DNA of 64,000 bases from Jatrophihabitans_A sp035248685 (GTDB lineage Bacteria; Actinomycetota; Actinomycetes; Mycobacteriales; Jatrophihabitantaceae): contig DATFHF010000047.1 of assembly GCA_035248685.1 (NCBI GenBank), forward strand, positions 1-64,000, read 5' to 3'. A model generated the notes under the pieces. It was not told the origin of the DNA and made no database searches. It was given only the letters and a program-made list of their open reading frames with translations. Position 1 is the stretch's first letter; every line of letters starts with the position of its first letter. The position numbers and the translations under genes are program-made. Shown here piece by piece: positions 1 through 8,660 of this stretch.

Positions 1-663
1 CGGCACGCTGGCCAGGGTGCCCACGTTGTTCACCACGGTCGGCGCGTCGTACAGGCCGTTGGTGGCCGGGAACGGCGGCTTGAGCCGGGGCTGGCCGCGC
101 TTGCCCTCCAGCGAGTCCAGCAGCGCGGTCTCCTCGCCGCAGATGTAGGCGCCGGCGCCGGCGTGCACGGTGATGTCGACGCTGATACCGCTGCCGAGCA
201 CGTCCGCACCGAGGTAACCGTGCTGATAGGCCTCATTCACCGCCTGGCTGACCCGGCGGATCGCGTGCACCGCCTCGCCCCGGATGTAGACGAAGGCCCG
301 CTCGGCCCGTACCGCGTAGCAGGCGATGATGATGCCCTCGATCATCGAGTGCGGATCGTTCATCATCAGCGGCAGATCCCGACAGGTGCCGGGCTCGCCC
401 TCGTCCGCGTTGACCACCACGTAATGCGGCTTGGCCGGCTCACCCGGCTTGGCCTGCGGGATGAACTGCCACTTCATGCCGGTCGGGAAACCCGCACCGC
501 CCCGGCCGCGGAGGTTGGATTCCTTGACCACGGCGATGATCTCGTCCGGCTGCATGGTCAACGCCTTGCGCAGGCCGGCATAGCCGTCCAGTTCCAGGTA
601 GTTGTCCAGCAACCACGGTGCGGTGGTGTCGAACCGTTGGGTCAGGACTGGGGTCAGGGGCAT
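1..663 (-). CDS. nuoF: NADH-quinone oxidoreductase subunit F (partial)
   Basis: This is the FMN- and NADH-binding subunit of respiratory complex I, on the cytoplasmic peripheral arm. The first 221 codons are present and the gene runs off the left edge, so the C-terminal Cys cluster for the N3 iron-sulfur centre is not visible. Seen here are the glycine-rich NADH loop GRGGAGFPTGMKW, the FMN-site segment NADEGEPGT and the conserved HAGAGAYICGEETAL. The ATG at 663-661 lies one base after the nuoE stop codon, which indicates translational coupling within the nuo operon. Identification is firm; only the 3' part is missing because of the window edge. Confidence 0.96.
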   Translation of the reverse strand, partial: MPLTPVLTQRFDTTAPWLLDNYLELDGYAGLRKALTMQPDEIIAVVKESNLRGRGGAGFPTGMKWQFIPQAKPGEPAKPHYVVVNADEGEPGTCRDLPLMMNDPHSMIEGIIIACYAVRAERAFVYIRGEAVHAIRRVSQAVNEAYQHGYLGADVLGSGISVDITVHAGAGAYICGEETALLDSLEGKRGQPRLKPPFPATNGLYDAPTVVNNVGTLASVP

Positions 664-664
664 C

Positions 665-1672
665 TCAGTCCGCCTCTTTCTGCTGCGCCGGACGGCTGCC
701 GGTCGCCGAATCGCTGGCTGCCGTGCGCAACGGCGCATCGTGCGCGCTGGACGGGCTGGCCGCGCCGGTGTTGTCGGCGGCGGCCCGTTCGGCGTGCCCG
801 GCCGAGGCGCCCTTGCCCGAGGCGTTTTTGTCCGAGCCGTTCTTGTCCGATGGGTAGCGCGGCGGCTGCTCGTCCCGCTGCCGGGCCAGCCGGACGCCGA
901 CCTCGGTCGGACCACCGGTTCCGTTGGCGGTCCGTGCTTCCGGCCGGGTGTCGACGAAACCGGCGATCTGCCGCGAGATCTCGCGGAAGCTGCACAGCGG
1001 CGCGCCCCGGCTGGGCAACGGCCGGTTCCCCGCCTGCAACTGCCCGACCAACTCGGTGGCCGACGCAGGAGTCTGGTTGTCGAAGAACTCGTAGTTCACC
1101 GTGACCACCGGCGCATAATCACAGGCGGCCAGGCACTCGGCATGTTCCAGGGTGATCGAACCGGGGGTGCCCGGGTCACCGGAGGTTTCGTTGGTGCCGA
1201 CGCCGAGCAGTTCGGACAGCGTCTGATAGATCTCGTCGCCGCCGAGCATGCCGCACAGGGTGTTGGTGCACACGCTGACCAGGTACTCCCCGGTCGGCTT
1301 GCGCTTGTACATGGTGTAGAACGTGGCAACCGCCGACACCTGTGCCTTGGTCAGCTCCAATTGCTCGGCGCAGAAGGAGATCCCGTCGGCCGAGACGTAG
1401 CCCTGCTCGGACTGCACCAGGTGCAGCATCGGCAGCAGCGCCGAGCGGGACTGCCCGATCGGGTACCGGGCGATGAGTTCCGCCGCGGCCGTTCGAACCG
1501 GCTCGCCGAACACGCTCGGGTCACCGGGGCGTTCGATGTCCAGCAGGCTCAGCCGGCCGGCCGGCGTGCGGCGCACCCCGGTCGGTACCGGCCCGGTGGT
1601 GGTCTCCACCGGACCGGTCCGTACGCCGGCGGCCGAGGCCTCCAGCTCACCGTGTTCGACACCCGGGCTCAT
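665..1672 (-). CDS. nuoE: NADH-quinone oxidoreductase subunit E with long C-terminal tail
   Basis: Thioredoxin-fold [2Fe-2S] subunit (centre N1a) that pairs with NuoF at the tip of complex I. The four ligands are visible as C135-x4-C140 and C180-x3-C184, and the helical N-terminal domain precedes them. The ATG overlaps the nuoD stop codon as ATGA (1669-1672). The protein is 335 residues, long for a family usually nearer 170-290. From about residue 240 onward it becomes a low-complexity, Lys/Ser/Ala/Gly-rich, probably disordered tail with repeats such as DKNGSDKNASGKGAS. The enzyme call is secure; the tail has no recognised function. Confidence 0.94.
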   Translation of the reverse strand: MSPGVEHGELEASAAGVRTGPVETTTGPVPTGVRRTPAGRLSLLDIERPGDPSVFGEPVRTAAAELIARYPIGQSRSALLPMLHLVQSEQGYVSADGISFCAEQLELTKAQVSAVATFYTMYKRKPTGEYLVSVCTNTLCGMLGGDEIYQTLSELLGVGTNETSGDPGTPGSITLEHAECLAACDYAPVVTVNYEFFDNQTPASATELVGQLQAGNRPLPSRGAPLCSFREISRQIAGFVDTRPEARTANGTGGPTEVGVRLARQRDEQPPRYPSDKNGSDKNASGKGASAGHAERAAADNTGAASPSSAHDAPLRTAASDSATGSRPAQQKEAD

Positions 1673-2991
1673 CGGTCACATCCCCCCATCACCGGGTCGA
1701 GCGAAGCCACCGAGGCGATCACGTCGGCGATCATGCCGCCGATCGCCAGGGTGGCTGTGGCCTGCAGGTTGATGAAGGACGGCTCGCGCAGGTGCACCCG
1801 GTACGGCCGGGTGCCGCCGTCGGAAACCACGTGCGCGCCCAGCTCGCCGCGCGGCGACTCGACCGGGACGTAGGCCTGCCCGGTCGGTACCCGGAACCCT
1901 TCGGTGACCAGCTTGAAGTGGTGGATCAGCGCTTCCATCGAACCATTCATGATCTTGTTGACGTGCGCGGCGGAGTTGCCCATGCCGTCCGAGCCGATGG
2001 ACAGCTGCGCCGGCCAGGCGATCTTCGGATCGTCCACCATGATCCGTCCCGGCGTCTGCTCGATCCGGTCGATGACCTGGCTGATGATCCGCAGGCTCTC
2101 TCGCATCTCCGCCACCCGGATCACGAACCGGCTCCAGCAGTCCCCGCCGTCATCGGTCGGAACGTCGAACTGGTAGTTCTCATAACCCAAATACGGCTCG
2201 GTCTTGCGGATATCCCAGGGCAACCCGGCGGCCCGCAGCAACGGACCGGTCAGGCCGAGCGACAGGCAACCCTCCACCCCGATCCAGCCGACGCCCTTGA
2301 GCCGGTTGATCCAGATCGGCTGGCCGCGCAACAACTTATCGACGCCGAGGATCTCCTTGTCGGTCTCGCGGATCCACTCGCGCACCTTCTCGATCGCGCC
2401 GTCCGGCAGGTCCTGGGCAAGGCCGCCGACCCGGATGTAGGCGTGGTTCATCCGCAGGCCGGTGATCAGCTCCAGCACGTCCAGGCAGCGCTCCCGGGCC
2501 CGGAAACCGTTGGTCATCGCGGTCAGCGCGCCGAGTTCCATGCCGCCGGTGGCCAGCCACACCCAGTGCGAGCTGATCCGGTTGATCTCCATCATCAGCA
2601 CCCGGATCAGGTTTGCCCGTTCGGGCACCTCCGCGCCGAGCAGCTTCTCGACCGCCATGCAGTAGGCAGCCTCGTTGAACAGCGGCGCCAGGTAATCGCA
2701 TCTGGTGACGAAGGTGCTGCCTTGGGTCCAGGTCCGGAACTCGGTGTTCTTCTCGATGCCGGTGTGCAGGTAGCCGACCACCAGCCGGGCGTCGGTGACG
2801 GTTTCACCTTCCAGTTCCAGCACAATCCGCAACACGCCGTGGGTGGACGGGTGCTGGGGGCCCATGTTGACCACCAGCCGTTCCTCGTGCAGCGGATCGC
2901 CGGCGAACACCGAGTCCCAGTCGCCGCCGCCGGAAACCGTATAGACGCGGCCTTCGGTGGTTTCCCTGGACGGGCTGTAGGAATCGGTCAC
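1669..2991 (-). CDS. nuoD: NADH-quinone oxidoreductase subunit D
   Basis: The 49-kDa-type subunit of complex I, related to the hydrogenase large subunit, which with NuoB forms the quinone-binding site. Recognisable segments are VVNMGPQHPSTHGVLR near the N-terminus, GYLHTGIEKN and TFVTRCDYLAPLFNEAAYC. I chose the GTG at 2991-2989 (440 residues) because the resulting N-terminus (VTDSYSPSRETTEGRVYTV) resembles actinobacterial NuoD and an AAGGG lies about 8 bases upstream. A longer reading would overlap nuoC deeply, and GTG at 3000 is another candidate. The 31-base nuoC-nuoD spacer contains a 22-base sequence that recurs before the ATP-grasp gene at 52 kb. Confidence 0.94.
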   Translation of the reverse strand: MTDSYSPSRETTEGRVYTVSGGGDWDSVFAGDPLHEERLVVNMGPQHPSTHGVLRIVLELEGETVTDARLVVGYLHTGIEKNTEFRTWTQGSTFVTRCDYLAPLFNEAAYCMAVEKLLGAEVPERANLIRVLMMEINRISSHWVWLATGGMELGALTAMTNGFRARERCLDVLELITGLRMNHAYIRVGGLAQDLPDGAIEKVREWIRETDKEILGVDKLLRGQPIWINRLKGVGWIGVEGCLSLGLTGPLLRAAGLPWDIRKTEPYLGYENYQFDVPTDDGGDCWSRFVIRVAEMRESLRIISQVIDRIEQTPGRIMVDDPKIAWPAQLSIGSDGMGNSAAHVNKIMNGSMEALIHHFKLVTEGFRVPTGQAYVPVESPRGELGAHVVSDGGTRPYRVHLREPSFINLQATATLAIGGMIADVIASVASLDPVMGGCDR

Positions 2992-3006
2992 CGGCTGCAC
3001 CCTTGA

Positions 3007-3028
3007 CTCTTCGCGCGAGCGCTCATCG
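3007..3028 (-). repeat. Dispersed 22-nt element, copy 1 (nuoC-nuoD spacer)
   Basis: Read on the minus strand, this 22-base stretch (begins CGATGAGCGCT, ends GCGCGAAGAG) matches 52325-52346 on the plus strand at 21 of 22 bases. Both copies lie a few bases upstream of a translation start (nuoD here, the ATP-grasp gene there) and begin at or near a stop codon. It may act as a ribosome-binding spacer or be an extragenic repeat; its function is unknown. Confidence 0.55.
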
Positions 3029-3745
3029 ATAAACCCTTCTCTCGTCCGGCGGCGGGATGCTCGCGCCCTTGTACTCCACCGGCACGCCACCCAGCGGGTA
3101 GTCCTTGCGCTGCGGGTGTCCCTCCCAGTCGTCGGGCATCAGGATCCGGGTCAGCGCGGGATGGCCGTCGAAGATGATGCCGAACATGTCCCAGGTTTCG
3201 CGCTCCTGCCAGTCCGCCGTCGGGTACACCGCGGTCACCGAAGGCAGGTGCGGGTCGGCGGTGGTCAGGCCCACCTCGAGCCGGATCCGGCGCCGGAAGG
3301 TCATCGAGGTCAGGTGGTAAACCACGTGCAGCCGTTCACCGTCGACGCCGTCCCGGGCCAGGTAGTCCACCCCGGACACCGACGACAGCAGTTCGAACCG
3401 CAGCGCCGGATCGTCACGGAAGACTTGGCAGGTGCGGGCAATATGCTCGCGGGCGATGTGAATGGTCAGCTCGTCGCGATCCACCACGATCTTGCGGATC
3501 GCCGCGCCGGCCTCGGCGTACGCCGCCTCGAACGCGTCCACCACCTCGTCGAAGTACCCGCCGTACGGCCGGTGCGCCGGCAGCTCGATCCAGGGCTGGC
3601 GCTTGAGGCCGGAGAAGCCTGAGGTGTCGCCGGTTCCGGTGACGCCGAACATGCCGGGCCGCTGCTGGTCGGCCGGCAGATCCGGTGGCAACGCACCTTG
3701 CAGCTGGGCCCGGTCGAGTTCCCGGTCGCCGGTCGGCCCGCTCAC
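3023..3745 (-). CDS. nuoC: NADH-quinone oxidoreductase subunit C
   Basis: The 30-kDa-type subunit of the complex I peripheral arm. The protein (240 residues from the GTG at 3745-3743) carries the conserved segment ERETWDMFGIIFDGHPAL followed by LTRILMPDDWEGHPQRKDYP, the signature region of this family near the C-terminus. The GTG overlaps the nuoB TGA as GTGA, so this start is preferred over more distal ones that would run far into nuoB. It has a short Gly/Ser/Thr-rich N-terminal extension before the core, as in other actinobacteria. Confidence 0.95.
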   Translation of the reverse strand: MSGPTGDRELDRAQLQGALPPDLPADQQRPGMFGVTGTGDTSGFSGLKRQPWIELPAHRPYGGYFDEVVDAFEAAYAEAGAAIRKIVVDRDELTIHIAREHIARTCQVFRDDPALRFELLSSVSGVDYLARDGVDGERLHVVYHLTSMTFRRRIRLEVGLTTADPHLPSVTAVYPTADWQERETWDMFGIIFDGHPALTRILMPDDWEGHPQRKDYPLGGVPVEYKGASIPPPDERRVYR

Positions 3746-4281
3746 TTGGCGAACCTCTGCGACGACGGCACCAATTCGACCTTCTGGCCGGCCAGCTTCT
3801 CGGCCCGCTTGGGACCGAGCGGCTCGTGCGAGATCTTGTGGTGCAGCTTGAGCACCGCGTCGATCAGCATCTCCGGACGGGGCGGGCAACCGGGCAGGTA
3901 CATGTCCACCGGGATGATGTGATCGACGCCCTGGAGGATGGCGTAGTTGTTGAACATCCCGCCGGAGGACGCGCACACCCCCATCGCGATCACCCAGCGC
4001 GGCTCGGCCATCTGGTCGTAAATCTGGCGGACCACCGGCGCCATCTTCTGGCTCACCCGGCCGGCAACGATCATCAGGTCGGCCTGCCGCGGCGAGGGCC
4101 GGAAAACCTCCATGCCGAACCGGGCCGAGTCGAACCGCGGCGCGCCGAAGGTCATCATTTCGATCGCGCAGCAGGCCAGCCCGAAAGTGACCGGCCACAG
4201 CGACGACTTGCGCGTCCAGTTCACCAGAGACTCGACTCCTGCCAGCAGGATGCCGTCCGGAAGCTTCTCTTCTAATCCCAT
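3742..4281 (-). CDS. nuoB: NADH-quinone oxidoreductase subunit B
   Basis: The PSST-type subunit of complex I, which holds the [4Fe-4S] centre N2, the last iron-sulfur donor to quinone. All four ligands are visible: the adjacent pair C37-C38 in FGLACCAIEMM, C103 in GVCASSGGMF and C132 in LPGCPPRPE. The length (179 residues) is normal for the family. It starts 36 bases after nuoA and overlaps nuoC by four bases, so it is part of the same transcript. Confidence 0.97.
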   Translation of the reverse strand: MGLEEKLPDGILLAGVESLVNWTRKSSLWPVTFGLACCAIEMMTFGAPRFDSARFGMEVFRPSPRQADLMIVAGRVSQKMAPVVRQIYDQMAEPRWVIAMGVCASSGGMFNNYAILQGVDHIIPVDMYLPGCPPRPEMLIDAVLKLHHKISHEPLGPKRAEKLAGQKVELVPSSQRFAK

Positions 4282-4317
4282 GTCAGCTTGCCAATCTCCG
4301 TCCCGGCCGCGCCGGTA

Positions 4318-4680
4318 TTAATCCCAGTCCAGGCCGCCGCGGCGCCATACGTAGGCGTAGGCGACGAAAACCGTGCCGATGAACAGGAAGATCTCGACCA
4401 GCCCGAACAAGCTGAGTTGCTGGTTTTCCACCGCGTACGGGTACAGGAAGATGATCTCGATGTCGAAGACGATGAACAGCATCGCCGTGAGGAAGTACTT
4501 GACCGGGAACCTGTTCGGCCCGGACGACATCGGCGCCGGCTCGATGCCGCACTCGTAGAAGTCCAGCTTGGCCTTGTTGTACCTTTTCGGGCCGGTAATG
4601 GTGGCGATGACGACCGAGAAGACCGAGAAACCGAACGCGAGCACGAACAAGATCACGATAGGCAGGTACATCGACAGCAT
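4318..4680 (-). CDS. nuoA: NADH-quinone oxidoreductase subunit A
   Basis: Small membrane subunit of complex I, 120 residues, with three predicted transmembrane helices (about residues 4-25, 62-84 and 90-112). It carries the conserved cytoplasmic-loop sequence DFYECGIEP, whose Cys sits near the quinone site. It is the first gene of the nuo operon as seen here. The ATG at 4680 was chosen; another ATG three codons in is possible. A GAGGAAGGAAAG stretch about 15-25 bases upstream is purine-rich. The 183-base gap to the menJ-like gene could hold the operon promoter, though read-through from upstream is also possible. Confidence 0.95.
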   Translation of the reverse strand: MLSMYLPIVILFVLAFGFSVFSVVIATITGPKRYNKAKLDFYECGIEPAPMSSGPNRFPVKYFLTAMLFIVFDIEIIFLYPYAVENQQLSLFGLVEIFLFIGTVFVAYAYVWRRGGLDWD

Positions 4681-4863
4681 CTTCTGACCCGCTTTCCTTC
4701 CTCGTTCGCTCGAGTTCCGCCGAGCGTGGACGAACCTTTGTCGCGACTCTTGACAGACGAGTCCGAGCCGTTGTCAGGCTAGTGGGCCTCGCGGTAGCGC
4801 CCATTATCGGGCCTGCCCCGGCGCGCCGCCGGTTGGGCGCTATTGCGCTCATCGGACGCCTCG

Positions 4864-6213
4864 TCATCGCAGTGCCGGCGTGATCCTGGTCAGCGCCGTG
4901 ATGACCCGGTCACTGATATCCCCGTCGTGCGGATCGGTCAGGTTGGCAAGCAACTTCAGGACGAATTTCATCAATCCCGGACGGGGTAACCCGTGCTTCG
5001 TGCAGGTCCGCATGATGGCTGGGTTGCTGATCAGCTTCACGAACAATGCACCGAGCCGGTAGTAGGACCCCCATTCGGCGGCCATCACCGCCGGGTAGCC
5101 GGCCAGCGCGCGTTCCCGAGCCGGACCGGCCGGTCGGGCCAGCGCCTGGATGGTTGCCTCGGCGGCGAACTTGCCGGACTCCATGGCGTACGGGATGCCC
5201 TCGCCGTTGAACGGGTTGACCGAACCACCGGAGTCGCCGACCAGGAGCACGCCGTCGCGGTAGTGCGGGGTGCGGTTGAAGCCCATCGGCAGGGCGGCGC
5301 CCTGGGTGGGCCCGAGCGCGTTGTGCTCGCGAAGCCCCCATTCGGCCGGGGTGTTGTCCAGCCAGCTGGTGAGCAGCGTTCGGTAGTTGGCCTTCTGGAA
5401 ATTCGCCGAGGAGTTCAGCACGCCCAGCCCGACGTTCACCGAGCCGTCCCCCATGCCGAAGATCCAGCCGTAGCCAGGCAATTGCCGGGCCTGCCCGGGC
5501 GGGCCGTCCCACAGCTCCAGCCAGGATTCCAGGTAGTCATCGTCGGTACGCGGGCTGGTGTAGTAGCGGCGCACCGCCACCCCCATCGGGCGCTTGTCGT
5601 TGCGCGGTAAGCCCATCGCCAGCGCGAATCGGCCGGAGACGCCGTCGCAGGCCAGCACGATCGGTGCCCGGTACTCCTGCTCGGACTTCGCCCCGTCCGG
5701 ATCGGTGCGGCGGGCGTGCACTCCGACCACCCGGCCGCCGGCGTTGGTGATCGGCCCGGTGACGCTGGTGTCTTCCTGCAACCGGGCGCCGGCCTGTACC
5801 GCCCGCCGGACCAGCAGCTGGTCCAGATCCGCGCGCGGTCGGACCAGGCCGTAGTCGGGAAAGCTGGCCAGTTGTGGCCAGTCCAATTCCAACCGGACGC
5901 CACCACCGATCACCCGCAAGCCCTTGTTGTGCAGCCAGCCGGCCTGCTCGCTGACGTCGATGCCGAGCTCCACCAGCGCCCGAGTGCCGCGCGGGGTCAG
6001 GCCGTCGCCGCACACCTTGTCCCGGGGGAACCGGGTCTTCTCCAGCAGCAGCACATCCACCCCGGCGGTGGCCAGCCAGTATGCCGCGGCTGAGCCGGCC
6101 GGTCCGGCGCCGACCACGAGCACTTCGGCGTCCTGCTTGCGCCGGTCAAGATCATCATCGGATCGGGCGGCCACTGGGTCGCTCATCATCGGCGCGGCCG
6201 GATCGCTGGTCAT
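4864..6213 (-). CDS. Geranylgeranyl reductase family flavoprotein, MenJ-like
   Basis: FAD-dependent enzyme of the geranylgeranyl reductase family. It has the N-terminal Rossmann motif VLVVGAGPAGSAAAYWLA, a central R(P/G)RADLDQLLV block and the C-terminal FAD motif LVGDSGGSVNPFNGEGIPYA. In actinobacteria a homologue (MenJ in mycobacteria) saturates one isoprene unit of menaquinone, giving the quinone used by complex I. Its place directly upstream of nuoA fits that role; this is inference from family and context. I chose the ATG at 6213 (449 residues) because an AGGTGA lies 6-7 bases upstream; ATGs at 6255 and 6186 are alternatives. Confidence 0.88.
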   Translation of the reverse strand: MTSDPAAPMMSDPVAARSDDDLDRRKQDAEVLVVGAGPAGSAAAYWLATAGVDVLLLEKTRFPRDKVCGDGLTPRGTRALVELGIDVSEQAGWLHNKGLRVIGGGVRLELDWPQLASFPDYGLVRPRADLDQLLVRRAVQAGARLQEDTSVTGPITNAGGRVVGVHARRTDPDGAKSEQEYRAPIVLACDGVSGRFALAMGLPRNDKRPMGVAVRRYYTSPRTDDDYLESWLELWDGPPGQARQLPGYGWIFGMGDGSVNVGLGVLNSSANFQKANYRTLLTSWLDNTPAEWGLREHNALGPTQGAALPMGFNRTPHYRDGVLLVGDSGGSVNPFNGEGIPYAMESGKFAAEATIQALARPAGPARERALAGYPAVMAAEWGSYYRLGALFVKLISNPAIMRTCTKHGLPRPGLMKFVLKLLANLTDPHDGDISDRVITALTRITPALR

Positions 6214-6286
6214 CGCGGTCACCTGCGCCTCCCTGCCGCTACTCGGGCCTGCCACTGCGCTGGTTCGGCCGTGCGCGTCCTTGGCT

Positions 6287-6308
6287 GCTCGTGAAACTTT
6301 TCACGAGC
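6287..6308. promoter_or_regulatory. CRP/FNR- or Rex-like palindromic operator
   Basis: Perfect inverted repeat with arms GCTCGTGAAA and TTTCACGAGC around a CT centre. The core CGTGA-N6-TCACG equals the consensus reported for mycobacterial CRP; it also fits GTGAA-N4-TTCAC of the redox sensor Rex, though the flanking T/A of that consensus is absent. It lies 74 bases upstream of the menJ-like start and about 190 bases before the GDSL hydrolase, so either transcript could be the target. Confidence 0.6.
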
Positions 6309-6500
6309 TGTGCACGGAGCTCAGTCTAAGCCTCGCGGAATGGGCCAAGTCGCACGGCCTGCCGGTGCCCGTGGCACCCGAGCGGCCAGGCCGGGATCGA
6401 CGGCAGGAATCCGTTCGAAGATTCCGCCAAAAGGTATTTACCGGTCTTAGTCCTCCTGGTACCTATTGGACACCCAGTCCCCTGAGATCCGGAGGCCTCC

Positions 6501-7307
6501 GTGCCACGCTTGCGTCCCCTGATCGTCCTCGCCGGTGCCGCGACCACGCTCGCCGTCACCGCCCTGCTCACCGCCGCCCCGGCGTCAGCCATGACCGGCG
6601 GCTATGTCGCGCTCGGCGATTCGTACTCCTCCGGCGTCGGCGCGGGCAGCTACACCGCCGAGAGCGGTTCCTGCGACCGCAGCACCAACGCCTACTCCGC
6701 GCTGTGGAACGCCGCGCACCATCCGAGCTCCTACGTCTCGGTAGCGTGCTCGGGCGCTACTACCAGCACCGTCAACAGCTCGCAGCTATCAGCGTTGAGC
6801 GCTGCTACCGGACTGGTCAGCATCACCATCGGCGGCAACGACGTCGGCTTCTCCAACATCATGACCACCTGCGTGCTCTACGGCACCGCGAGCTGCGTGG
6901 CTGCCGTCAACGCGGCCGAGACCAAGGCTCAAACCACGCTGCCCGGGCTGCTGAACACCACCTACAACAACATCCGCAGCCACGCTCCGAACGCCCAGGT
7001 CGTGGTGTTGGACTACCCGGTCTTCTACCAACTCGGAGTCTGGTACTGCATCGGGCTCAGCGAGACCTCGCGTTCCAAGATCGACGAAGGCATCAACCTG
7101 GTGGACGGCATCATCCAGAACGCGGTGTCCAGCCACGCCAACTTCACCTTCGGCGACGTCCGCAACAGCTTTGTCGGCCATCAGTTGTGCTCCGGCAACG
7201 ACTGGCTGCACTCGCTGAACATCACCGACATCACCGAGTCCTACCACCCGACCGCGTCCGGCCAGTCCGGCGGCTACCTGCCGGTGTTCAGCGCGACCGT
7301 GCACTGA
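6501..7307 (+). CDS. Secreted SGNH/GDSL-family hydrolase (lipase/esterase)
   Basis: Extracellular serine esterase or lipase of the SGNH superfamily, of the type represented by Streptomyces secreted lipases. A Sec signal peptide ends at APASA (residue 30). Block I is ALGDSYSSG with the nucleophile at Ser41, the oxyanion block is TIGGNDVGF, and the catalytic His lies in SYHPTASG near the C-terminus. Several Cys pairs suggest disulfides. The start is GTG at 6501, with GGAGG five bases upstream. The substrate cannot be inferred. It converges on the dienelactone hydrolase gene across a long palindrome. Confidence 0.92.
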   Translation: MPRLRPLIVLAGAATTLAVTALLTAAPASAMTGGYVALGDSYSSGVGAGSYTAESGSCDRSTNAYSALWNAAHHPSSYVSVACSGATTSTVNSSQLSALSAATGLVSITIGGNDVGFSNIMTTCVLYGTASCVAAVNAAETKAQTTLPGLLNTTYNNIRSHAPNAQVVVLDYPVFYQLGVWYCIGLSETSRSKIDEGINLVDGIIQNAVSSHANFTFGDVRNSFVGHQLCSGNDWLHSLNITDITESYHPTASGQSGGYLPVFSATVH

Positions 7308-7319
7308 GCCTTTGCTTTT

Positions 7320-7372
7320 CCCGATCGTGCAACTTCTTCCGGTCCTGAGCCGGAAGAAGTTGCACGATCGGG
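7320..7372. terminator. Bidirectional terminator, repeat-family copy A
   Basis: Perfect 23-bp stem (7320-7342 with 7350-7372) and a 7-base loop between two convergent genes. The stem core TCGTGCAACTTCTTCCGG recurs at 40601-40647 and, imperfectly, at 54906-54958. A TTTGCTTTT run precedes it on the plus strand, which would give a U-tract for the leftward transcript. Confidence 0.85.
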
Positions 7373-7375
7373 TGA

Positions 7376-8107
7376 TCAGCCCAGCTGTTCGGCGAAGAAG
7401 TTCTCGATCCTGCGCCAGGCATCGGTGGCCGAATCCGGCTCCGGTCCGATGTCCATCACTCGCAGCAGCGGTCGCATCAACTTCGGCCCGTTCAGCGCCT
7501 CGTTGAGGAACGCGTGCCCGGCGGTCGGGTACTCCTTGACGTCGTGCAGCACGCCGGCCCTGGTCAGCGCGTCGTCCAACTTGGCGGCAGCGCCGGGCAA
7601 CCGGCGGTCCTTACCCCCGTAGCTGGCCACCACCGGGCAGGCGCCGGCCACGGCTTGATCCAGCTCCGCCGGCAGCGGGCCGTAGTTCGGGGCGGCCACG
7701 TCGAAACCGTTGTGCACGCTCATCAAAGCGAACCCGCCACCCATGCAGAAGCCGATGATGCCGACCTTGCCGTTGGTACCCTCGCGGGCCAGCAACCAGC
7801 GCCGGGCCGCCTCGATGTCGGCATAGGCCTTGCCCTGGCCGGACTTCAGCGCGGTCATGGTGGCGGCCAGGCAGCGCCGTGAGCCCCCGTCGCTGAACAG
7901 ATCCGGGGCCAGCGCCAGGTATCCCATCGCCGCGATCCGCTGGACGTGCCGGCGGTTCACCTCGTCCAACCCGAACGCCTCGTGGATGACCACCACGCCG
8001 GCCCACGGTCCGGCGGTCACCGGTTGGGCGAAGTAGCCGGTCAGGTCCGATGACCCGCCGGTCTCGGCGGCCAGCTCGCGAAGATCGACAGTCGTCACCG
8101 CGCTCAC
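7376..8107 (-). CDS. Dienelactone hydrolase family protein
   Basis: Alpha/beta-hydrolase of the dienelactone hydrolase (carboxymethylenebutenolidase) family, cytosolic. The catalytic triad is visible as Cys121 in IIGFCMGGG, Asp167 in YGGKD and His198 in TAGHAF, with the conserved IHEAFG glutamate at about residue 42. The substrate is unknown; many such proteins sit outside aromatic degradation pathways. The first start is GTG at 8107. A second in-frame GTG at 8098 has an AGG about 8 bases upstream and may be the true start. It ends four bases from the shared terminator palindrome. Confidence 0.9.
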   Translation of the reverse strand: MSAVTTVDLRELAAETGGSSDLTGYFAQPVTAGPWAGVVVIHEAFGLDEVNRRHVQRIAAMGYLALAPDLFSDGGSRRCLAATMTALKSGQGKAYADIEAARRWLLAREGTNGKVGIIGFCMGGGFALMSVHNGFDVAAPNYGPLPAELDQAVAGACPVVASYGGKDRRLPGAAAKLDDALTRAGVLHDVKEYPTAGHAFLNEALNGPKLMRPLLRVMDIGPEPDSATDAWRRIENFFAEQLG

Positions 8108-8153
8108 CCTGCTGCCAGCCGGTCAGATTGTCCAGTGCCCGACCGAAATCGCG

Positions 8154-8660
8154 CTAGGAACTCCGCGACGGCTGACCGGCCTTCGCGGTGCGGCTGGCCG
8201 GCGGTAAGCCGGCCGCCTCGAGCAGCTGCACCGCCCGATGTCCGACCAGCTGGGACAGCGCCACCACCGAAGTGGAGCGGGCCACTCCAGGGATCTGGGA
8301 GACCTCGATCAGCACCCGTTGCAGGTCCTCATGCGAGGCGGCCACCAGCCGGCAGTGCACGTCGCCCGGCCCGGTGGTGGCATACGCCTCGATCACCGAC
8401 GGGATCGCGGCCATCGCGGCGGTTACCTCGGCCAGCCGGCCCTGGGCGATCTCGAGGGTGGCGAAGGCCAGCACCGGAAAGCCGGCCGCGGTCAGATCCA
8501 GATCCGGGCCATAGCCGGTAACCACGCCGTCGCGCTCCAGCCGCTCCAGCCGAGCCTGCACGGTGGCCCGGGACACGCCGAGCGTGCGGGACAGCTCCAG
8601 GTAGCCGGCCCGGGGAGCGGACCTGAGTGCGGCCAGGATCGCCACGTCGAGTGAGTCCAA
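8154..8660 (-). CDS. Lrp/AsnC family transcriptional regulator
   Basis: Feast/famine regulator of 168 residues: an N-terminal winged helix (LSRTLGVSRATVQARLERLE, about residues 24-43) and a C-terminal RAM ligand-binding domain that includes the TTGPGDVHCRLVA segment. Such proteins bind amino acids and form octamers. The start is TTG at 8660, supported by a strong GGAGGGGG about 6 bases upstream. It lies close to hpd, with only a YCII gene between them; Lrp-type genes beside hpd are common in actinobacteria, so control of tyrosine catabolism is a reasonable inference. Confidence 0.93.
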   Translation of the reverse strand: MDSLDVAILAALRSAPRAGYLELSRTLGVSRATVQARLERLERDGVVTGYGPDLDLTAAGFPVLAFATLEIAQGRLAEVTAAMAAIPSVIEAYATTGPGDVHCRLVAASHEDLQRVLIEVSQIPGVARSTSVVALSQLVGHRAVQLLEAAGLPPASRTAKAGQPSRSS

